Below are positions 53,539 to 62,049 of a stretch of 64,000 nt of DNA, in pieces. Both the position numbers and the translations under genes were made by a program. Below the pieces are notes generated by a model. It was given only the letters and a program-made list of their open reading frames with translations. It made no database searches and was not told the origin of the DNA. The DNA comes from Nocardioides marinus (GTDB taxonomy: Bacteria; Actinomycetota; Actinomycetes; Propionibacteriales; Nocardioidaceae). The stretch spans positions 2,990,001 through 3,054,000 of the forward strand of contig NZ_JACBZI010000001.1 in NCBI RefSeq assembly GCF_013408145.1, given 5' to 3'. Position 1 is the stretch's first letter. Each line of letters opens with the position of its first letter.

Positions 53539-53568
53539 GCTAGGAGCACCAGGTTGGACGAGGGTTGG
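53537..53568 (-). promoter_or_regulatory. SARP-type direct repeats and -10 of the cox operon
   Basis: Minus-strand heptamers CCAACCC (53568 to 53562) and CCAACCT (53557 to 53551) start 11 bp apart, and the second ends exactly 8 bp before TAGCGT (53542 to 53537). This is the geometry described for SARP activator sites (11-bp spaced heptamers, 3' repeat 8 bp from the -10). The gene just upstream encodes a SARP-like protein. Confidence 0.65.
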
Positions 53569-53585
53569 CGGTCGACGTCGGTGAC

Positions 53586-54818
53586 TCAGGCGCGAGCAGC
53601 GGCCAGCCGTGCCTTGAGCAGGGGGGCGAGCGGGTGGGCCCGACCGCCCAGCCGGGCCAGGGCCGCCTCGACGACCTCGGTGTCGTAGGGGGCGCGCTCG
53701 CCGTAGGTCGCGACCGCCTCGGGGTCGGGGTCGGCCAGCAGCGCCTCGCGGACGGCCACGGCGACGTACTCGCCGAGCTCCTGCAGGGCGGGTGAGTCCG
53801 TGCCGGGCAGCAGGTCGCCGCCGTAGGCCTCCACCGCCCGCGCGAGCCGGCCCCGGCGCAGCATCGACAGGACGTGGTCGACGTCGGTGGCCACCGGCAT
53901 CGTCAGCCGGTAGGGGCGCGAGGAGAGCTGACCGCCCAGGGCATGACGCAGGTGCGACACCTCGGCCTTGAGGGTGGAGAACGTGACGGCGTGGTCGCCG
54001 TAGACCGCGGCGTGCAGCCGGTCCAGGGACAGGCCCTCGGGGTGCAGGGCCAGCAGCGCGAGGATCTCGGTCTGGCGCCGGTTGAGCAGCAGCCGCTGGC
54101 CGTCGAGGTGGGCCTCAGCGGTGCCGAGCACCGACAGCACCAGCCCCGGCTGGCCCTCGCCGGGGGCGGGGGCCCGCCCCAGCGGGGTCGCGCTGGCCGG
54201 CATCGCCTGCTCGATGAGCCGCGCCATGACCTGCGCGGTGGCCAGACCGATCGGGTGGGTGCGGTCCCAGGTGGTGGAGAGGTCCAGGACGCCCAGCTGC
54301 ACGCCGGTGACCGGGTCGTGCACCGGCGCGGCCCAGCAGACCCAGTTGTGCACCATCGAGGCGTAGTGCTCGGCACTGAAGACCATCGCCGCGCGGTCCA
54401 GGCGGTTGGCCAGGTCCAGGGCGTTGGTGCCGGCCGAGCGGTCGTCCCAGCGACCACCGGCCACGAAGTTCACGCTCTCGGCCTTGCGGCGCATGGTGCG
54501 ACCGCCGTACGTCCACAGGATGCGGGTCTGGGGGTCGGTCACCGCGACGACGAGGTCGCCGTCCTCGGCGGTGCGACGCAGGTCCTCCTCGACCCGCTCG
54601 ACGGCGGTCTGCAGCGGGGACTCGCGGAAGTAGGCCGCGGTCTCCTGCTCGTCGTCGAGCGGCGCGTAGGCGACCTCCGGGGAGATCGTCTGCTCCGAGC
54701 GCGCCCAGCTCGACAAGATCTCGGGCCGCACGAGGTGCTCGGCGCCGTCACCGTGCTCGACGAAGGAGGTCCACGCGCGCACCGCGTCGACCCGGCGAGC
54801 CCGCAGGTCCGCTTCCAT
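53586..54818 (-). CDS. GAF-domain / SARP-like transcriptional regulator, probable cox activator
   Basis: The 410-aa protein has an N-terminal region and GAF-like domain (about residues 75-200; [48 protein letters not shown]) as in AcoR-type sensors. A winged helix follows ([54 protein letters not shown]) and a helical tail like a BTAD ([20 protein letters not shown]). It therefore looks like a SARP fused to a sensor. It lies upstream of coxS on the same strand. ATG follows TAGGTT by 6 nt, leaderless. Confidence 0.85.
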   Translation of the reverse strand: MEADLRARRVDAVRAWTSFVEHGDGAEHLVRPEILSSWARSEQTISPEVAYAPLDDEQETAAYFRESPLQTAVERVEEDLRRTAEDGDLVVAVTDPQTRILWTYGGRTMRRKAESVNFVAGGRWDDRSAGTNALDLANRLDRAAMVFSAEHYASMVHNWVCWAAPVHDPVTGVQLGVLDLSTTWDRTHPIGLATAQVMARLIEQAMPASATPLGRAPAPGEGQPGLVLSVLGTAEAHLDGQRLLLNRRQTEILALLALHPEGLSLDRLHAAVYGDHAVTFSTLKAEVSHLRHALGGQLSSRPYRLTMPVATDVDHVLSMLRRGRLARAVEAYGGDLLPGTDSPALQELGEYVAVAVREALLADPDPEAVATYGERAPYDTEVVEAALARLGGRAHPLAPLLKARLAAARA

Positions 54819-54851
54819 GGCGCGAACCTAGCACCGCGGTGGTGACGCGGG

Positions 54852-55973
54852 TCACACCTCGAGGTGGCGCCGCAGGAAGGCGACGGTACGCCGCATCGAG
54901 TCGGCGAACCGCGGGCCGAACGCGTGCCCCTCCCCCGGCCACTCCACCAGCGTGCTGCGGGCGCCGGCCGCGCGCAGGAGCCGGTCGGTCTGCCGCGACC
55001 AGGCGGGCGGGCAGGTGTCGTCGGCGGTGCCGTGGTGGAGCATGACCGGCACCTCGACCCGGTCGAAGAAGGTGCGGCTGGACAGGTCGCGGTAGAAGCG
55101 CGGCGACTCCTCGGGCGTGCCGTGCTCGTCGTAGAACGCCCGCGCCCCGTCGGGCCGGTTGGGCTCGGTGAACTGGCGCAGGTTGTCGACGAAACGGCTG
55201 CTCACCGAGGCGAAGACCACCGCCGCGTCGACCAGGTCGGGCTCGGCGACGATGGCGTTGAGGGTGACGCCGCCACCCATGGAGCGGCCGACGAAGGCGG
55301 TGCGGTCGGGGTCGACGTAGTCCATCCGCTTCAGCGCCTTCACCGCCCCGATGGCGTCGCGGGTGTAGACCAGTCGGGTCTCCCTGCCCATCGGGCTGAC
55401 CGGGTCGGAGCCGGCGTGGCCGCGGTAGTCGGTGTGCAGCACCACGAAGCCGGCCGCCGCGAACCACTCCTGCTCGCGGCTCATCCCGCGGCCCAGCGTG
55501 TAGATCGCGGGGTCGATGTAGCCGTGGCTGAGCACCAGCGCCGGGAACGGCCCCTCGCCCTTGGGCACCAGCAGCTCGCCGGTGACGGTGGCGCCGTTGA
55601 CTCGGTACGCCGCCGCGTAGCCGGTCCACCGGTCGGTCTCGGCCAGCTGCGCCGTCGTGCGCAGGCCGCCGCCGCGCACGTCCTCGCGCATGAGGGCCGG
55701 CAGGCTCTGCGGGTCGCGCACGGGCGGGAGGGTCTCCTCGGGCTCGGGCTCTCCGGTGGGGTCGCCGGTGGGGTCGCCGGTGGGCTGGTCGCTCGGCTCG
55801 TCCGTGGGCTCGCTGGTGGGGGTGTCGGCGGGCGCCGTCGGCACGGTCGTGCTCGGCCTCGGGTCCGCCGATGGACCCGCCGAGTCGCTGCTGCAGGCGC
55901 CGAGCGGTGCGAGCAGCGCCAGCCCGGCGGCGTACGTCGTGACCGGCCGGATCCACCCGCGCGGGAGCCTCAT
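54852..55973 (-). CDS. Lipoprotein alpha/beta hydrolase (S9/dienelactone type)
   Basis: The 373-aa protein has a lipobox LLAPLGAC-S (Cys near residue 27), a Thr/Pro/Asp-rich linker with TGDP/TDEP units, and an alpha/beta hydrolase fold with Ser in VGRSMGGG near 219, Asp in HHGTADDTC near 317 and His in GEGHAFG near 350. It should act as an esterase or peptidase on the outer face of the membrane. Its link to the cox cluster is only positional. The ATG follows CACAGT by 6 nt on the minus strand. Confidence 0.85.
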   Translation of the reverse strand: MRLPRGWIRPVTTYAAGLALLAPLGACSSDSAGPSADPRPSTTVPTAPADTPTSEPTDEPSDQPTGDPTGDPTGEPEPEETLPPVRDPQSLPALMREDVRGGGLRTTAQLAETDRWTGYAAAYRVNGATVTGELLVPKGEGPFPALVLSHGYIDPAIYTLGRGMSREQEWFAAAGFVVLHTDYRGHAGSDPVSPMGRETRLVYTRDAIGAVKALKRMDYVDPDRTAFVGRSMGGGVTLNAIVAEPDLVDAAVVFASVSSRFVDNLRQFTEPNRPDGARAFYDEHGTPEESPRFYRDLSSRTFFDRVEVPVMLHHGTADDTCPPAWSRQTDRLLRAAGARSTLVEWPGEGHAFGPRFADSMRRTVAFLRRHLEV

Positions 55974-56011
55974 GGGTCCACTGTGGCGGGTGGGGTCAAG
56001 CGGCGGGGTGC

Positions 56012-56163
56012 AAGGTCTGACTGATGTCAGTCAGACCTTCGGGATGGCGGTCGAAGGTTCGACCGCGACGGCGAAGGTTGGACTGACGTCAGTCAGACCT
56101 TCGGCAGCGCGGTCAGACCTTCGGCAGCGCGGTCAGACCTTCCGGCTCGCGGTCAAACCTTCC
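56012..56163. repeat. Cluster of three palindromes and a 20-bp tandem repeat
   Basis: H1 at 56012-56039 has 13-bp perfect arms (AAGGTCTGACTGA) around TG. H2 at 56047-56066 has 9-bp perfect arms (GCGGTCGAA) around GG. H3 at 56073-56102 has 15-bp arms with two mismatches and no gap. Then GTCAGACCTTCGGCAGCGCG repeats with period 20 (56092, 56112, 56132, partial 56152). The cluster fills the gap between xdhC and the lipoprotein gene. Confidence 0.85.
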
Positions 56164-57284
56164 TACTCCTCCCCGTGGATCCGCCCCGAGGTGGTGGCGA
56201 GCCGCTCGCCGGAGCCACCCCAGCGGCCGGCGACGATCTCGGCGGCGATGGAGATGGCGGTCTCCTCGGGGGTGCGGGCGCCGAGGTCGAGGCCGATGGG
56301 CGAGGAGAGCCGGTCGATCTCGGCGGCGGTGAGGCCGACCTCCCGCAGTCGCGCCAGCCGGTCGTCGTGGGTGCGCCGGGAGCCCATCGCGCCGACGTAG
56401 GCGACGTCGAGGCGCAGGGCCACCTCGAGCAGCGGGACGTCGAACTTCGGGTCGTGCGTGAGCACCGCGAGCACGGTGCGCGGGTCGATCCGGCCGGCCT
56501 CGACCTCGGCGGCGAGGTAGCGGTGCGGCCAGTCCACGACGACCTCGTCGGCGTCGGGGAAGCGCGAGGCGGTCGCGAAGACGGGCCGGGCGTCGCAGAC
56601 GGTCACGTGGTAGCCGAGGAACGACCCGACCCGCGCCACCGCCGCCGCGAAGTCGATCGCCCCGAAGACCAGCATCCGGGGCTTCGGCGCGAAGCCCCAC
56701 ACGAACACCCGCATCCCCTCGCCGCGCCGCTCGCCGTCGGGGCCGTAGGTCAGCGTCGCGTTCGAGCCGCTGGCCAGCAGCCCCAGGGCATCGTCGTGGA
56801 CGGCGTCGTCCATCCGCGGCGAGCCGAGCGAGCCCGCCAGCCCCTCCCCGGGCCGTACGACGACGCGCCGGCCCCGCACACCGGCGTCGGGGTGCTCGAT
56901 CACCGTGGCCAGCGCGACGGGCCGCCCGGCCTCGACGTCGGCGGCCACCTCGCCGAGCTCGGGGAAGGTCTCGCGGGAGACCTTCTCGACGTACACGTCG
57001 AGGATGCCGCCGCACGTCAGTCCGACCGCGAAGGCGTCGTCGTCGGAGACGCCGTAGCGCTCCAGCACCGGCTCGCCGCTGCCGACGACAGTCGACGCCT
57101 GCTCGTAGACCGCGCCCTCGACGCACCCGCCCGACACCGACCCGACCGCGGTGGCGTCGGGGCCGACCAGCATCGAGGCACCGGCCGGTCGCGGGGCGGA
57201 GCGGAAGGTCGCCACGACGGTGGCGACGCCGACGGTCTCGCCGGCCTCCCACCACGCCATCAGCTCGGGCAGCACGTCACGCAC
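56163..57284 (-). CDS. xdhC: XdhC/CoxI-family maturation protein
   Basis: The 373-aa protein has the N-terminal XdhC_CoxI domain (ATFRSAPRPAGASMLV, SVSGGCVEGAVYEQA near residues 48-62) and a C-terminal Rossmann-like domain (MLVFGAIDFAAAVARVGSFL, THDPKFDVPLLEVAL). XdhC proteins bind molybdenum cofactor and insert the sulfido ligand before it enters the hydroxylase. GTG at 57284 overlaps the coxE stop by 8 nt. Last gene of the coxD-E-xdhC operon and, by family, a helper of CoxL. Confidence 0.88.
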   Translation of the reverse strand: MRDVLPELMAWWEAGETVGVATVVATFRSAPRPAGASMLVGPDATAVGSVSGGCVEGAVYEQASTVVGSGEPVLERYGVSDDDAFAVGLTCGGILDVYVEKVSRETFPELGEVAADVEAGRPVALATVIEHPDAGVRGRRVVVRPGEGLAGSLGSPRMDDAVHDDALGLLASGSNATLTYGPDGERRGEGMRVFVWGFAPKPRMLVFGAIDFAAAVARVGSFLGYHVTVCDARPVFATASRFPDADEVVVDWPHRYLAAEVEAGRIDPRTVLAVLTHDPKFDVPLLEVALRLDVAYVGAMGSRRTHDDRLARLREVGLTAAEIDRLSSPIGLDLGARTPEETAISIAAEIVAGRWGGSGERLATTSGRIHGEE

Positions 57285-58392
57285 GGGAGAGCACCTCGCA
57301 CAGCTCGGAGTAGGTCGCCAGCGAGTGGCCGGCGAGGAAGTCGTCGACGTGGGGCAGCACCGCCACCACGCCGCCCTGCACCGGCTCGTAGCCGGCCTTG
57401 CCGCGGTGCGGGTTGACCCACACCACCCGGTGCGCGATCCGTCGCAGCCGCCGCACCTGCTCGGCCAGCAGCGTCGGGTCACCGCGCTCCCAGCCGTCGC
57501 TGAGCACCACCACGACCGCCCCGCGGGCCAGGCCCCGGCGACCCCAGCGGTCGAGGAAGACCTGCAACGACTCCCCCAGCCGGGTGCCGCCGGACCAGTC
57601 GGGCACGGTCTCGCCGGCCGCGACCAGCGCCCGCTCGGGGTCGCGGACCGACAGCGCCCGGGTGAGGTGGGTGAGCCGGGTGCCGACGGTGAAGGTCTCG
57701 ACCCGCGCGTCGGGCACGTGGGTCAGCCGGTGCGCCACGCGCAGCAGGGCGTCGGCGTACCCGCTCATCGAGCCGGACACGTCGACGAGCAGCACCACGC
57801 GGCGCGGGCGGGTGCCGCGGCGTCGGTAGGCGATGGGGGCGGGCTCACCCAGCCGGCGCAGCGAGGCGCGGACCGTGGCGCGGGCGTCGACCTGCCCGCG
57901 GTGCCAGCGGTCGTGCCGGGCGGTACGCCGCCGCGGCGGGCGGAAGCGCAACCGGGCGAGCTGGGCGGCGAGCCGCTGCTTCTCCCCCGCGCTCAGCGTG
58001 GCGACGTCGCGGTGCCGCAGCACCTCGGCGTCGCTGGCCCGCGCCCGCACGGGATCGGACTCCTCGCCCTGACCAGCGCCGTCGGCGTCGGTCTCCGGCA
58101 GCGAGGTCAGCGTCGGCGCGCCCGGCGTCGCAGCGCGCGGGCGCGGCAGCCCTGCCCGGTGGTCGAAGTAGGCCTCGAAGACGCCGTCGAAGCGGTGCAG
58201 GTCCGCCGGCCCGCCGCACAGCGTGGAGCGGCCGGCGGTCCGCACCGCCCCTGCGTCGGCCAGTCCCACGTGCGTGCAGGCCTCGAGGAACGCCGCCGCC
58301 CGGTCGTGCGTCACCGCCACCCCGGCGGCGCGCAGGGCGGTCGTGAAGCCCAGCAGCACCTCGTCGGGACCCCTGTGCAGGTCGCCACTCAT
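57277..58392 (-). CDS. coxE: CoxE-like VWA protein
   Basis: The 371-aa protein has an N-terminal helical region, a charged middle (RFRPPRRRTARHDRWHRGQ), and a C-terminal von Willebrand A domain with MIDAS motif LLVDVSGSMSGYAD near residues 201-214 and LSDGWERGDP near 300-309. In Oligotropha CoxE works with the MoxR ATPase CoxD in assembly of the CuSMo site. Here the enzyme is form II, so the role may be general cofactor maturation. The ATG overlaps the coxD stop by 4 nt. Confidence 0.88.
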   Translation of the reverse strand: MSGDLHRGPDEVLLGFTTALRAAGVAVTHDRAAAFLEACTHVGLADAGAVRTAGRSTLCGGPADLHRFDGVFEAYFDHRAGLPRPRAATPGAPTLTSLPETDADGAGQGEESDPVRARASDAEVLRHRDVATLSAGEKQRLAAQLARLRFRPPRRRTARHDRWHRGQVDARATVRASLRRLGEPAPIAYRRRGTRPRRVVLLVDVSGSMSGYADALLRVAHRLTHVPDARVETFTVGTRLTHLTRALSVRDPERALVAAGETVPDWSGGTRLGESLQVFLDRWGRRGLARGAVVVVLSDGWERGDPTLLAEQVRRLRRIAHRVVWVNPHRGKAGYEPVQGGVVAVLPHVDDFLAGHSLATYSELCEVLSRA

Positions 58393-59261
58393 GACGTCAG
58401 CAGCCGGTCGAGCGCGTGCTTCACGCGGTCGGCGTCCTCGCGGTACTTCACCAGCGCCCCCAGCGTCCGCGCGGCGGTCTCCAGGTCGAGCTCGGCGCAC
58501 CCGAGGTGGTGCAGCGCCTGCGCCCAGTCCAGCGTCTCCGCCACGCCCGGCGGCTTCTGCAGCCCGGTGTCGCCGCGCAGCTGCTGCACCACGCCCACCA
58601 CCTGCCGGGCCAGCGCCGCGGACACCTGCGGCAGCCGGGTGCGGACGATCTCGACCTCCCGCTCCAGCCCCGGGTGGTCGACCCAGTGGTAGAGGCAGCG
58701 CCGCTTCAGCGCGTCGTGCAGCTCGCGGGTGCGGTTGGAGGTGAGCACCACCAGCGGTGGTTCGGCGGCGCGCACGGTGCCGAGCTCGGGGATCGAGACC
58801 TGGTACGTCGACAGCACCTCGAGCAGGAACGCCTCGAACTCGTCGTCGGCCCGGTCGACCTCGTCGACCAGCAGCACCGCGGGGGCCTGCTGCAGGGCGG
58901 CGAGCACGGGGCGCGCGAGCAGGAACCGCTCGTCGTACAGGCTCTTCTCGGCCTCGACCGCGTCGGCACCGCCCGCGGCCTCCAGGGCCCGCAGGTGCAG
59001 CACCTGGCGCGGGAAGTCCCAGTCGTAGAGCGCCTGCGAGGCATCGATCCCCTCGTAGCACTGCAGCCGCAGCAGCGGCACCCCGGCGACCTGCGCCAGC
59101 GCCTCGGCCAGTGCGGTCTTGCCGGTGCCCGGCTCGCCCTCGAGCAGCAGCGGGCGCTGCATCCGCCCGGCCAGGAAGACCACGGTCGCCAGCGACTCGT
59201 CGCAGAGGTAGCCCGTCGCGGCGAGCTGCTCGGCGACCTGCGCGCTGGACTCGACCTGCAT
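58389..59261 (-). CDS. coxD: CoxD-like MoxR-family AAA ATPase
   Basis: The 290-aa AAA+ ATPase has Walker [20 protein letters not shown] near residues 39-57, Walker [21 protein letters not shown] near 126-145, sensor [15 protein letters not shown] near 170-184 and an Arg-rich [12 protein letters not shown]. MoxR proteins act as chaperones for metal enzymes. ATG at 59261 follows TAGCCT (minus strand 59273 to 59268) by 6 nt, so the operon transcript is leaderless; a GTG two codons upstream is less likely. First gene of the maturation operon. Confidence 0.88.
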   Translation of the reverse strand: MQVESSAQVAEQLAATGYLCDESLATVVFLAGRMQRPLLLEGEPGTGKTALAEALAQVAGVPLLRLQCYEGIDASQALYDWDFPRQVLHLRALEAAGGADAVEAEKSLYDERFLLARPVLAALQQAPAVLLVDEVDRADDEFEAFLLEVLSTYQVSIPELGTVRAAEPPLVVLTSNRTRELHDALKRRCLYHWVDHPGLEREVEIVRTRLPQVSAALARQVVGVVQQLRGDTGLQKPPGVAETLDWAQALHHLGCAELDLETAARTLGALVKYREDADRVKHALDRLLTS

Positions 59262-59321
59262 GGCCACAGGCTAGACAGCCGGGTGTTGGTCGGCGGTTGG
59301 AGCGTGCCCACACTGGAGGAC

Positions 59322-59693
59322 GTGCCCGTCCCCGAGCCCAAGACCTGCGCCTCCTGCGGCCGCACCATCGAGTGGCGGAAGAAGTGGGCGCGCTCGTGGG
59401 ACGAGGTGAGGTACTGCTCCGACGCCTGCCGCCGGCACAAGGTCACCGACACCGACAGCGCGCTGGAGGCCAGCATCCGCTCGCTGCTCGCCTCCCGGAA
59501 GGGCGGCGCCACGATCTGTCCCAGCGAGGCGGCCCGCGAGGTCGGCGGCGAGGACTGGCGCGACCTGATGGAGCCCGCGCGTCGCGCCGCGCGACGGCTC
59601 GTCGCGGCCGGCGAGGTCGAGGTCACCCAGGGCGGGAAGGTCGTGGACCCCTCCACCGCCAAGGGGCCGATCCGGGTGCGGCGGAGCGGCTAG
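59322..59693 (+). CDS. DUF2256-DUF3253 fusion protein
   Basis: The 123-aa protein joins a zinc-ribbon-like DUF2256 head ([20 protein letters not shown], then CSDACRRHK: a CxxC and a CxxxC pair) to a DUF3253 winged-helix-like domain ([38 protein letters not shown]). It may bind nucleic acid; the function is unknown. GTG at 59322 has GGAGG 2 nt upstream, rather close, and an earlier GTG lies seven codons before. Its stop overlaps the MscS gene end on the other strand. Confidence 0.8.
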   Translation: MPVPEPKTCASCGRTIEWRKKWARSWDEVRYCSDACRRHKVTDTDSALEASIRSLLASRKGGATICPSEAAREVGGEDWRDLMEPARRAARRLVAAGEVEVTQGGKVVDPSTAKGPIRVRRSG

Positions 59694-60562
59694 GACCTCT
59701 CGCTCTGCTCGCCCCGCTCGCGCTGCCCCAGGGCGGCGAGGAGCTCGGGCGTCGCGGTGACGGTGACGACGTCGGACCCCGTCTTGACCCCTGCGTCGGA
59801 CAGCCCGCGCAGCACCGCACGGATCACCTCGTGCTGGGCGATCCGGGTCTCCATCTGTCGGGCCCCGGACCAGAACCGCAGGTCCATCCGGACGGTGGCG
59901 GTGCCGACCTCCTGCAGCAACGCCTGCGGCGGTGGGTCGGCGAGCACGCCCGGCACGGTGAGCATCGACCGCTCGGCCACGCGGACGGCGAGGTCGAGGT
60001 CGGCCGCGTCGTCGATGTCCACAGCCACCGTGGAACGCACCTGCTCGTAGCCGGTCTGCACCGTCACCACCTCCGAGTGCACGACCGCGTTGGGAACGTG
60101 CACCAGTCGACCGTCGAAGGTCCGCACCGAGGTGCTGGTCAGCGAGACCGCCGTGACGGTGCCGGCCACGTCACGGATCGCGACCTGGTCGTCGACGCGG
60201 AAGGTGTCACGCGCCAGGATCACGATGCCGGCGAACATGTTGCCGAGCACCGTCTGGAACGCGATGCCCGCCGCGATCGAGAGCACCCCGATGCCACCGA
60301 GCGCGTTGACGGGCTGCACGCTGGGGAAGATGACCGTCACGGTCGCTGCGAAGGCGACCACCAGCACCACCCATCGGGTCAGCGTCGCGAACATCGCGCT
60401 GGCACTCGGCGAGCGACCCCGCCACAGCAGCACGTGCCCGACGGCCCATCCCAGGGCCCGGCCGACCAGGTAGCCGACGACCAGCACCGCGAGGCCGAGC
60501 GCGACCCCCTCCCAGGTCACTGGGGGCAGGACGGTCGAGTCGGCGGCGAGCGGTCGGGGCAC
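59690..60562 (-). CDS. MscS-family mechanosensitive channel
   Basis: The 290-aa protein has three N-terminal TM helices and the MscS pore-lining segment [20 protein letters not shown] near residues 88-107. The beta domain ([38 protein letters not shown]) and alpha-beta C-terminus follow. It should open under membrane tension to release osmolytes. The GTG start is close to TAAGCC. It converges with the DUF2256/3253 gene. Confidence 0.92.
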   Translation of the reverse strand: MPRPLAADSTVLPPVTWEGVALGLAVLVVGYLVGRALGWAVGHVLLWRGRSPSASAMFATLTRWVVLVVAFAATVTVIFPSVQPVNALGGIGVLSIAAGIAFQTVLGNMFAGIVILARDTFRVDDQVAIRDVAGTVTAVSLTSTSVRTFDGRLVHVPNAVVHSEVVTVQTGYEQVRSTVAVDIDDAADLDLAVRVAERSMLTVPGVLADPPPQALLQEVGTATVRMDLRFWSGARQMETRIAQHEVIRAVLRGLSDAGVKTGSDVVTVTATPELLAALGQRERGEQSERS

Positions 60563-60607
60563 GAGGCAGGCTTACCACGCGACCCCGACCGGTCGCCCCG
60601 GCACGAC

Positions 60608-61192
60608 TCAGCGGGTGTCGACGTCGCGGCCACTCGCGAGATCGCCGCACTCGACGAGCACGACGTCCGCGGTCGCGAGGTAGTCGCGCGCCCCCCGGTC
60701 CCCCGTGGCCGCAGTGGCCACGCCGGCCCAGTGGTCACGGCCGAGCAGCACCGGGTGCCCCGGCACGCCGTCGTACGCCGCTCGCGCCAGCGCGGCCGCA
60801 CCGGCACCGCCGACCACCCGCGAGACCACCTCCGGCACCAGGTCGGGCAGGTCGACCAGGCTGACCACCACCGACGTCACGTCCGGCCCGAGACCGGCCA
60901 GGGCGGCCAACCCGGCCCGCAGCGAGGCCCCCATCCCCTCGGCCCACTCCTGCGCCACCACGACCGTCACGGAGTCGTCCAGCAGGTCGGCTGCCTCGGG
61001 GGCCGCACCGAGCACCACGACCACCGGGTCGCAGCCGCCCTCGCGCAGCACCTCGACACCACGGCGCAGCCACGAGCCCCGCTCGTCGTGGACCAGCGCC
61101 TTGGGCATCCCCATCCGCGAGCCGGCACCCGCGGCGAGCAGCAGCCCGGCGGCGGTCGAGCGGGCCGGGGCCGGTGGATCGACGGTGGTCAC
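60608..61192 (-). CDS. mocA: MocA-like molybdenum cofactor cytidylyltransferase
   Basis: The 194-aa nucleotidyltransferase has the NTP motif GLLLAAGAGSRMGMPKALV near residues 16-34, DLPDL near 118, and ARAAYDGVPGHPVLLGRDHW, the PGHP signature of MocA/MobA-like enzymes. MocA attaches CMP to the pterin, giving the cytosine dinucleotide cofactor used by CoxL-type enzymes, so it fits the cox system 5-10 kb away. Start GTG; a TACGCT hexamer (61239 to 61234) and a hairpin precede it. Confidence 0.85.
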   Translation of the reverse strand: MTTVDPPAPARSTAAGLLLAAGAGSRMGMPKALVHDERGSWLRRGVEVLREGGCDPVVVVLGAAPEAADLLDDSVTVVVAQEWAEGMGASLRAGLAALAGLGPDVTSVVVSLVDLPDLVPEVVSRVVGGAGAAALARAAYDGVPGHPVLLGRDHWAGVATAATGDRGARDYLATADVVLVECGDLASGRDVDTR

Positions 61193-61212
61193 GGGTCGAT
61201 CGTGCCAGGGAC

Positions 61213-61255
61213 GCGCGCCCCATCGGGCGCGCGAGCGTAGGAGATGTCCTAGGGT
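61213..61255. promoter_or_regulatory. Divergent promoters and hairpin between mocA and the SDR gene
   Basis: GCGCGCCC (61213-61220) and GGGCGCGC (61225-61232) form an 8-bp hairpin with a CATC loop. It abuts TACGCT on the minus strand (61239 to 61234), so it would lie at the 5' end of the mocA mRNA. On the plus strand, TAGGGT (61250-61255) precedes the SDR start by 23 nt. Confidence 0.5.
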
Positions 61256-61278
61256 CGCTCCCGACCGAGGGGAGAGAC

Positions 61279-62049
61279 GTGGATCACACGCGACAGGTCG
61301 CCGTCGTCACCGGCGCCGCCGGCGCGATCGGCACCGCACTGACCGCCACGCTGACCGACGCCGGCTACGACGTCGTCGGGCTCGACCTGCCGTCGGCCTG
61401 CCCGCCCGACCGGCTGGCGAGCGGCACGATGGTCGGCTGCGACATCACCGACGACGCCGAGGTCCGCGCGGTGTTCGAGCGCATCGTCGCCGACCACGGG
61501 CGGATCGACCTGCTGGTCAACAACGCCGGCATCTCGGCGATCGGTGCCTTCGACGACCACGACGTCGAGACCCACCGGCAGGTGCTGGCGGTCAACCACC
61601 TCGGCTCGGTCTCCTGCACCCAGGCCGCGCTGCCGGCGCTGCGCGAGAGCCGCGGCCACGTCGTGGTGATCAGCTCGGTCGCGGGCTTCGCCCCGGTCGT
61701 CGGCCGGCCGGCGTACGTCGCCGCCAAGCACGCCGTCACGGGGATGTTCGAGTCCCTGCGCCCCGAGCTGGCGCGCGACGGCGTCGGCGTGACGCTGGTG
61801 CACCCGACCTTCCTCACCACCCACCTCGGCACGGCCGAGGGCGGCACCGAGCGCACCACCACCGGCTCGGCGGTCACCGCCGACGACGTCGCGCGGGCCG
61901 TGCTCGAGGGCGTGCAGAAGCGTCGCCCGCGGGTGCTGGTGGGCCGCACCGCGCATGTCGCCTGGCACGTGCGCCGCCTCGCGCCCGGGCTCTACGAGCG
62001 CCTGATGACCCGACGGATGACCGCCACCGAAGGAGCCGACCGTGGCTGA
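61279..62049 (+). CDS. Short-chain dehydrogenase/reductase
   Basis: The 256-aa SDR has the NAD(P) motif VTGAAGAIGTALT near residues 10-22, LVNNAGISA near 83-91, catalytic Ser in VVISSVAGF near 133-141, and Tyr-Lys in AYVAAKHAV near 150-158. Substrate unknown; steroid, alcohol or ketone are possible. The GTG start has GGGGAGA upstream. Its stop overlaps the monooxygenase start by 8 nt, so the three last genes form an operon. Confidence 0.9.
   Translation: MDHTRQVAVVTGAAGAIGTALTATLTDAGYDVVGLDLPSACPPDRLASGTMVGCDITDDAEVRAVFERIVADHGRIDLLVNNAGISAIGAFDDHDVETHRQVLAVNHLGSVSCTQAALPALRESRGHVVVISSVAGFAPVVGRPAYVAAKHAVTGMFESLRPELARDGVGVTLVHPTFLTTHLGTAEGGTERTTTGSAVTADDVARAVLEGVQKRRPRVLVGRTAHVAWHVRRLAPGLYERLMTRRMTATEGADRG

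Noticed and set aside
56047..56066. LexA-like site TCGAAGGTTCGA in the palindrome cluster
   Set aside because: The centre is 2 nt and the outer bases do not fit the SOS consensus.
56092..56163. Possible CRISPR array from the 20-bp units
   Set aside because: Head-to-tail tandem units with no spacers; period too short.
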